In this document: piece by piece, positions 37,601 to 40,528 of the stretch
Numbering within the stretch: the stretch's first letter is position 1
How the letters are laid out: each line of letters begins with the position of its first letter
From: Marinilabiliaceae bacterium
Lineage (GTDB): Bacteria; Bacteroidota; Bacteroidia; Bacteroidales; Marinilabiliaceae
Reading direction: 5' to 3'
Assembly: GCA_016342595.1 (NCBI GenBank)
Contig: JAEINY010000028.1
Span: 1 to 40,528, forward strand
Length of the DNA: 40,528 nt
Program-made: the position numbers and the translations under genes
The notes under the pieces: generated by a model
The model's database searches: none
The model's input: only the letters and a program-made list of their open reading frames with translations
What the model was told of the DNA's origin: nothing

Positions 37601-37969
37601 ACTTACTCCGGCAGATTTTCCCTGAAGTGCTGTTACAGGATTAACAGTATTTACAGCTGCAATTTCGTCTCCTGCCACTTCGGTCATGGCATACCCCAGT
37701 TTCTTCACTTCCCGCTTGATACCTAAAGCTGTTACTACTACTTCGTCTAAACCGGTGACCTCTTCTACCAAAGTAATATTAATCTCTGTTCTTCCGGCCA
37801 CATTTACCTCCTGCGTATCAAATCCAATAAAGGAAAAAACCAGTAAGTCATCGGGTGAATCCACCGTAATGGAAAAACTACCATCTATCCCGGAAATAAC
37901 TCCACGAGTTGGTTCTTTTTTCGGAAAGATATTTACACCTGGCAAAGGCTCACCCTGGGCATCATTCAC
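34682..37969 (-). CDS. SusC/RagA TonB-linked transporter, main part downstream of an in-frame amber codon
   Basis: This 1095-residue frame holds a CarboxypepD_reg-like domain (about 1-75; QGEPLPGVNIFPK), a TonB-receptor plug (about 90-220; LQGKSAGVSI, IQIRGVSSL, PIFVIDGVIL, ALYGSRGINGAIVIKTK) and a 22-strand barrel that ends in an aromatic residue (TFTLSVDF). The frame is continuous up to 37993; just before that, at 37994-37996, is a TAG, and the same frame goes on upstream as the signal peptide and STN domain of the same protein. A GTG at 37969 is the first start-like codon but would give a protein without a signal peptide, unable to reach the outer membrane. Read through, the protein would have about 1235 residues. 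Function in uptake depends on readthrough, a suppressor or a sequencing error. Confidence 0.85.
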   Translation of the reverse strand: MNDAQGEPLPGVNIFPKKEPTRGVISGIDGSFSITVDSPDDLLVFSFIGFDTQEVNVAGRTEINITLVEEVTGLDEVVVTALGIKREVKKLGYAMTEVAGDEIAAVNTVNPVTALQGKSAGVSIGQSDGGLFGNSKIQIRGVSSLNSDNNQPIFVIDGVILDNPVSTASADWSANPNDYGSQLKNLNPDDYESVSILKGAAATALYGSRGINGAIVIKTKDGKAQKGLGVKVTQSFGIDHIYDQPAIQYEFGPGDIPPWSNPNGAADDKWDYTNMLENADGMPTYIGAYSWLYGPKYDGRDIEDYDGSIVKYLPKKDHMKDIYEQGWNSNTSVALTGGNDKGSFYLSNSYNYRKGNLPANEFSRYSFLLNASYNINEWLSADASVSFTTSTPKNPRNDLGDRFIYGTFQPWYDADKWQRREVYQAPHGGKPQSGDEYEHVPGNDIWFAYNLNDQQRKEYVTRPIVRLKADLTDWMSVTAEGNMNVYTINYENKELGQGYAMDGGKYEVRHDDDVSRTGKLSFNLNRKLTDDISSNLVVGGEIWDQRKSWTKSWTDGGLIVPGKFFLDNSKKTKKGDGKITGTKQINSLYFMANFDWKNQLFLDITGRNDWSSSLVYTDGTGNYSYFYPSVSTSWLFSETFDMPSWMSFGKARLSWAKVGNDTSPYAINKGYAVGNHELSNGNAYTNAKSTTLVDTDLKPEMKSSFEVGFDVRMFNNRLGVDFAWYDETIKNQIGEIPIPAETGYKRMFTNIGTMTNKGLELSLTGTPIRTRDFEWTTTFNYWNNTTMISDLRPEVGEWKNLGGSITYGNFRVGSVAFEDGEYGVIMSDTKPMEWNNEDDANDPRNGMKVLSWYDSYRGANYTRSGEVEEIGKVQPDFEGSWDNSFTWKGINLSVLLDARFGGHIASFSSKYGSSWGILEESLYGRSPEHGGVTWTSNYEDSKGNTYSDGVIPEGVFKDGQMVTGPDGNQHDVGGMTFEEAHAAGYVEPVHAGWWNWRNSSWGGGVINDSWFSEVKYISIRNVSLGYNLPKSFAQKIKAQNVYVAVNGRNLGYLYNSLPNNLNPESFRGTSSSDSFRERSFSPYTAYYTFTLSVDF

Positions 37970-37993
37970 TTTACCCTTAATGGTAATTTTTTG

Positions 37994-38389
37994 CTACTGA
38001 GAAGTAACATTCATAGATCTATTCACCGCTGACAACACCACATGTTTATCAATCATGGAGTATTTGACCTCTTTTCCGGCAAACATCTCTTGAAGGACAT
38101 CGCCCAACTCTTGATCATTTGCTTCGACCGAAACAGCTCTGTTCACATCAATATTAGAATCACTATAAATAAAAGTGACATCCGATTGCTTTTCGATCTC
38201 TTGTAATACCTGCTTTAAAGCGGTATTTTTCAGGTTAAGATTGATTTTTGTGTTTTGCGAATACACCCTTGCGGATAACTGCAAGGTACCCACTAACACA
38301 AACAGAAAGAATAGTTTCATAATCCTTAGTGTTTGCCGATAAGAAGCATTATAACTTCTTATACAGAAGTTTTCTGCATTTTTTTTCAT
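37994..38389 (-). CDS. Signal peptide and STN signalling domain of SusC, cut off by TAG
   Basis: From ATG 38389 the frame gives 131 residues: a charged N-terminus (KKNAENFCIRSYNASYRQT), a signal peptide (about 24-44, ending RVYSQ) and a Secretin/TonB short N-terminal domain (about 48-120; INLNLKNTALKQVLQEIEKQ, VTFIYSD, VLQEMFAGKEVKYSMID). The STN domain of such receptors touches the periplasmic part of FecR. It ends NVTSQ-TAG, and the next codons (CAA AAA ATT ACC ATT AAG GGT AAA GTG) continue in frame into the rest of SusC. An upstream ATG at 38425 is possible but the extra 12 residues look non-native. As translated, it would be a free periplasmic STN domain. Confidence 0.85.
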   Translation of the reverse strand: MKKNAENFCIRSYNASYRQTLRIMKLFFLFVLVGTLQLSARVYSQNTKINLNLKNTALKQVLQEIEKQSDVTFIYSDSNIDVNRAVSVEANDQELGDVLQEMFAGKEVKYSMIDKHVVLSAVNRSMNVTSQ

Positions 38390-38446
38390 AATTTTGTATT
38401 GAAGGTTAAAAATATCCAACGCCAATTGGATGTTTAAAATTTTTCG

Positions 38447-38468
38447 GGAGTATGTTCGCGCATACTCC
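38447..38468. other. Hairpin between the FecR and SusC genes
   Basis: GGAGTATG (38447-38454) pairs perfectly with CATACTCC (38461-38468) around a 6-nt loop. On the minus strand it is followed by CGAAAAATTTTAAAC, not a T-run, so it is not a standard terminator; it may attenuate or process the transcript between the regulator and uptake genes. Confidence 0.55.
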
Positions 38469-38505
38469 TGTTTCTTTTACGCTTATTTTTTACATATTCA
38501 ATGTT

Positions 38506-39510
38506 TTAATTGTTTACAAAAGTAATGGAGACAGTATCTCCTGTAATATTATATGTGATCGGATTCACAAGCTGAAAAATCTTTAGGATTTCACCTAGTG
38601 TCTCAGTTTTAATCGTAAACGTGAATCGACGATCTTCTATTTGATCCTTTTGATGTATTTCGATATTGACACCATACCACCGTTCCAGTTGAGAAACCAC
38701 ATCAGCCAGTGGGGCATTATCAAACCGAAGGATATGATCTTTCCAACAAATCAAATTCTCAACATTGAGTGTTTTAAAAGAAATCGAACCATCTGAATTG
38801 GTAACTACAACTTGCCCGGGCTCCATCACTACACTCTGTCCTTTGTTAGAGGTAAGTGCTACACTTCCTTCGGCCAGTGCTGTTTCTGTAAAGGAATTTT
38901 CATCGTATGATTTTACATTAAACCGCGTTCCTAACACTTTTACCTGACAATCTTTTGTCATAACTCTGAAGGGTGATTCAGCGTTTTTAGTGACCTCAAA
39001 ATAAGCTTCTCCTTTCAAGAGCACTTCACGTGCATAAAGACCAAATGCATTGGGATAGGTCAATTCAGAACCTGAGTTGATCCACACTACCGTACCATCG
39101 GGTAATATCACCTGGCTCTTTTCTCCAATGGGCACCACTGTCTTTATCACTCCGGCTGCCAACACCTTACTATGCTGGATGTTTTGAAAAAGAAACCAGC
39201 CGGTAATTGATAACAACAACACCAAAAGAGCGGCTACCGATTGCCAGGTTCGTAACATTCGTTGACTGTAATGAATAACCTGCTTTTGTCCGTTTTGAAT
39301 ACGTGATTTGAATCGTTGCCACTCCTTGTCAGAGCCTGCCACTTTATTTGCATTGACAATGGTGGCTTCCCAGGTATCTTTTACTTCGGCATAAAATGCG
39401 GCATTCGTCTCACTGGATTTAATCCAGTGCGTCAAATGGCTTTTCTCCTCATCGGAAATGTTACCATCCAGGTAGCCGATTATAAACTCTTTTGCCTCTT
39501 TTTGTTCCAT
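38506..39510 (-). CDS. FecR-family anti-sigma factor
   Basis: From ATG 39510 (MEQKEAKEF) the protein has 334 residues. Order: cytoplasmic sigma-binding domain (about 1-80), one membrane helix (about 88-108; TWQSVAALLVLLLSITGWFLF), periplasmic FecR domain (about 125-230; LPDGTVVWINSGSELTYP, LLKGEAYFEV, VLGTRFNV), and a C-terminal DUF4974/STN-like domain (about 258-330; FDNAPLADVVSQLERWYGVNIEI). In this design the protein holds the ECF sigma factor until the receptor STN domain signals. The frame is open to 39540; starts at 39528 and 39510 are both possible, the latter fitting family members best. It lies 103 bp or more after the sigma gene, and 116 bp before the SusC start. Confidence 0.93.
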   Translation of the reverse strand: MEQKEAKEFIIGYLDGNISDEEKSHLTHWIKSSETNAAFYAEVKDTWEATIVNANKVAGSDKEWQRFKSRIQNGQKQVIHYSQRMLRTWQSVAALLVLLLSITGWFLFQNIQHSKVLAAGVIKTVVPIGEKSQVILPDGTVVWINSGSELTYPNAFGLYAREVLLKGEAYFEVTKNAESPFRVMTKDCQVKVLGTRFNVKSYDENSFTETALAEGSVALTSNKGQSVVMEPGQVVVTNSDGSISFKTLNVENLICWKDHILRFDNAPLADVVSQLERWYGVNIEIHQKDQIEDRRFTFTIKTETLGEILKIFQLVNPITYNITGDTVSITFVNN

Positions 39511-39643
39511 GGTAAAGTATCTCTTCATAAGCTTAAACACTCGAAGCTTGATTTACCCTACCCTAATTTATTAATTTTTTTTTACAATTTTAAACATTTC
39601 AGAATAAACACCTGAAAAAAAACATAAATCAAGTAGAAAAAAA

Positions 39644-40237
39644 TTATATAGCTAACAATAAGGCAATGACTAAAACCATGTATTCAGCTAACTCTTCACG
39701 CAAGACACGAAGCGCTTTACCAATCTGTTTTTCAACCATTTTCACTGAAATCTGCAATTTCTCAGCAATCTCGCGGTTCTTCAGATCTTCATAACGACTC
39801 ATTAAAAAGATTTCCCGGCATTTTTCGGGTAAGGCCTCAATCACCTCTTTCATTTTATCTTCAAGCTCGGCTTCCAGCAAACTGGAGAAGGGATTATCTG
39901 AATTTGATAAATAGTTACTCTCAATAAGATTTAATTGGGTATCCGGATCAATATTTTCATTACTTCTATGGCCATTATAACGCAACCAGTTTAATGATTT
40001 ATTTTTGACCGTTTGAAAAAGGTAGGATTTGGGAGCATCCTCAAAAGAAAAGGTATCGGACTTTTGCCACAGGCTATAAAAAGCTTCCTGGACCACATCG
40101 CGCGACAGATCCATATCCTGTAGGTATTTGTTGGCATACAACACCAAGCGGCCATGATACTTAAAAAACAGCTGTTCAAATGCTTTTGGAATATCAGCAC
40201 TTACTTCAGAAAGTTGTTTTTTTCCTAATTTCTGCAT
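39644..40237 (-). CDS. ECF RNA polymerase sigma factor
   Basis: The 197-residue protein has sigma region 2 (about 17-85; FEQLFFKYHGRLVLYANKYL, DVVQEAFYSLWQ for core binding and -10 contact) and region 4 (about 128-182; ALPEKCREIFLMSRYEDLKNREIAEKLQISVKMVEKQIGKAL, the -35 helix-turn-helix). It ends with a hydrophobic tail (EYMVLVIALLLAI), which is common in Bacteroidota ECF factors of the SusC-linked type. With the next genes it forms sigma-FecR-SusC-SusD, so its regulon is expected to include the downstream susCD. An imperfect TTTG-N17-TATCTTTC (about 40299-40327) lies 60 bp upstream as a possible promoter. Confidence 0.94.
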   Translation of the reverse strand: MQKLGKKQLSEVSADIPKAFEQLFFKYHGRLVLYANKYLQDMDLSRDVVQEAFYSLWQKSDTFSFEDAPKSYLFQTVKNKSLNWLRYNGHRSNENIDPDTQLNLIESNYLSNSDNPFSSLLEAELEDKMKEVIEALPEKCREIFLMSRYEDLKNREIAEKLQISVKMVEKQIGKALRVLREELAEYMVLVIALLLAI

Positions 40238-40411
40238 ATTACATCCCCCGATATGGCTACTAAATTAGAAAAAACCTTAACACTTTTGATTGTTTGAGGA
40301 AAGATATATTTTCAAATTAAAACCAAATACCCATCATAAAGCACCTCAAAGGCATTGCCCTTCACAAGTCCCTTTAATATATGCCTGGTCATTAAAACAC
40401 AAATAAAAGCA

Positions 40412-40441
40412 AAGGAGGAGCAATGAATATTGCTCCTCCTT
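40412..40441. terminator. Strong hairpin near the right end
   Basis: AAGGAGGAGCAAT (40412-40424) pairs perfectly over 13 bp with ATTGCTCCTCCTT (40429-40441) around GAAT. On the minus strand it is followed by TTTGCTTTTATTTG, so it probably ends a minus-strand gene that lies beyond the right edge of the window. Confidence 0.55.
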
Positions 40442-40528
40442 AATAATTGTCCTAATTAATTTGTCCTATTGCTAAATTCCGTTGAAAATTGCCCTTTTTA
40501 ATTGATGTCCCACCATAAAGATGTAACC

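Noticed and set aside
37969..38000. Frameshift between the STN and main SusC frames
   Set aside because: Both parts are in the same frame; the break is a TAG codon, not an indel.
40238..40528. Gene at the right edge
   Set aside because: No frame of useful length; only the hairpin at 40412-40441 is notable.

Overview
The window looks like chromosomal DNA of a Bacteroidota bacterium, probably a marine or anaerobic Bacteroidia member near Marinilabiliales or Prolixibacteraceae. That placement is inferred from gene content only. The signs are an AT-rich sequence, a SusC/SusD pair with an ECF sigma factor and FecR anti-sigma factor, a BlaI/M56 pair carrying TonB and plug-like modules, a sensor kinase of the propeller/Y_Y_Y type, a fused formiminotransferase-cyclodeaminase, and promoters of the Bacteroidota form TTG-N19-21-TAnnTTTG. 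I saw no tRNA, rRNA, CRISPR array or prophage.

Layout. 0-7.7 kb: a PagL-like lipid A deacylase, a DUF4251 protein, a large orphan propeller histidine kinase, a His-rich membrane transporter, a zinc-ribbon NUDIX hydrolase and a coiled-coil protein of unknown role. 7.7-15.8 kb: an exported GH2 beta-galactosidase, a YfcC-type carrier, and divergently from it hutI-ftcD, the last two steps of histidine degradation. 15.8-21.5 kb: a small secreted protein, a repeat-rich spacer, a FecR-domain lipoprotein, a multi-PAS membrane kinase, and two N-terminally truncated gene remnants. 21.5-26.1 kb: blaI-M56, divergent from a cell-wall amidase and a sugar nucleotidyltransferase. 26.1-28.7 kb: a decayed group II intron next to a decapitated gene, then about 1.5 kb of non-coding DNA packed with palindromes and short repeats. 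28.7-32.8 kb: a tldD-tldE pair in which only TldD has a Tat signal, then a small plug-domain protein. 32.8-40.2 kb (minus strand): ECF sigma, FecR, SusC, SusD, a complete trans-envelope regulated uptake locus except for one in-frame TAG.

How the parts fit. The sigma/FecR/SusC/SusD set is a classic cell-surface signalling design: the STN domain of SusC would contact FecR, which holds the sigma factor. A single in-frame amber codon falls exactly between the STN module and the rest of SusC, so either the transporter is broken or its synthesis depends on readthrough. The blaI-M56 operon has a near-ideal promoter wrapped by a 16-bp perfect palindrome plus a third half-site, consistent with autorepression.

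Main non-genic discoveries: a two-copy MITE-like element of about 120 bp with terminal inverted repeats and conserved internal architecture (16658-16776 and 31617-31740); an inverted pair of double-hairpin repeats flanking the FecR-lipoprotein gene; a tandem array with an exact 21-nt period (27213-27307); and several structured palindromic elements in the 27.3-28.6 kb spacer.
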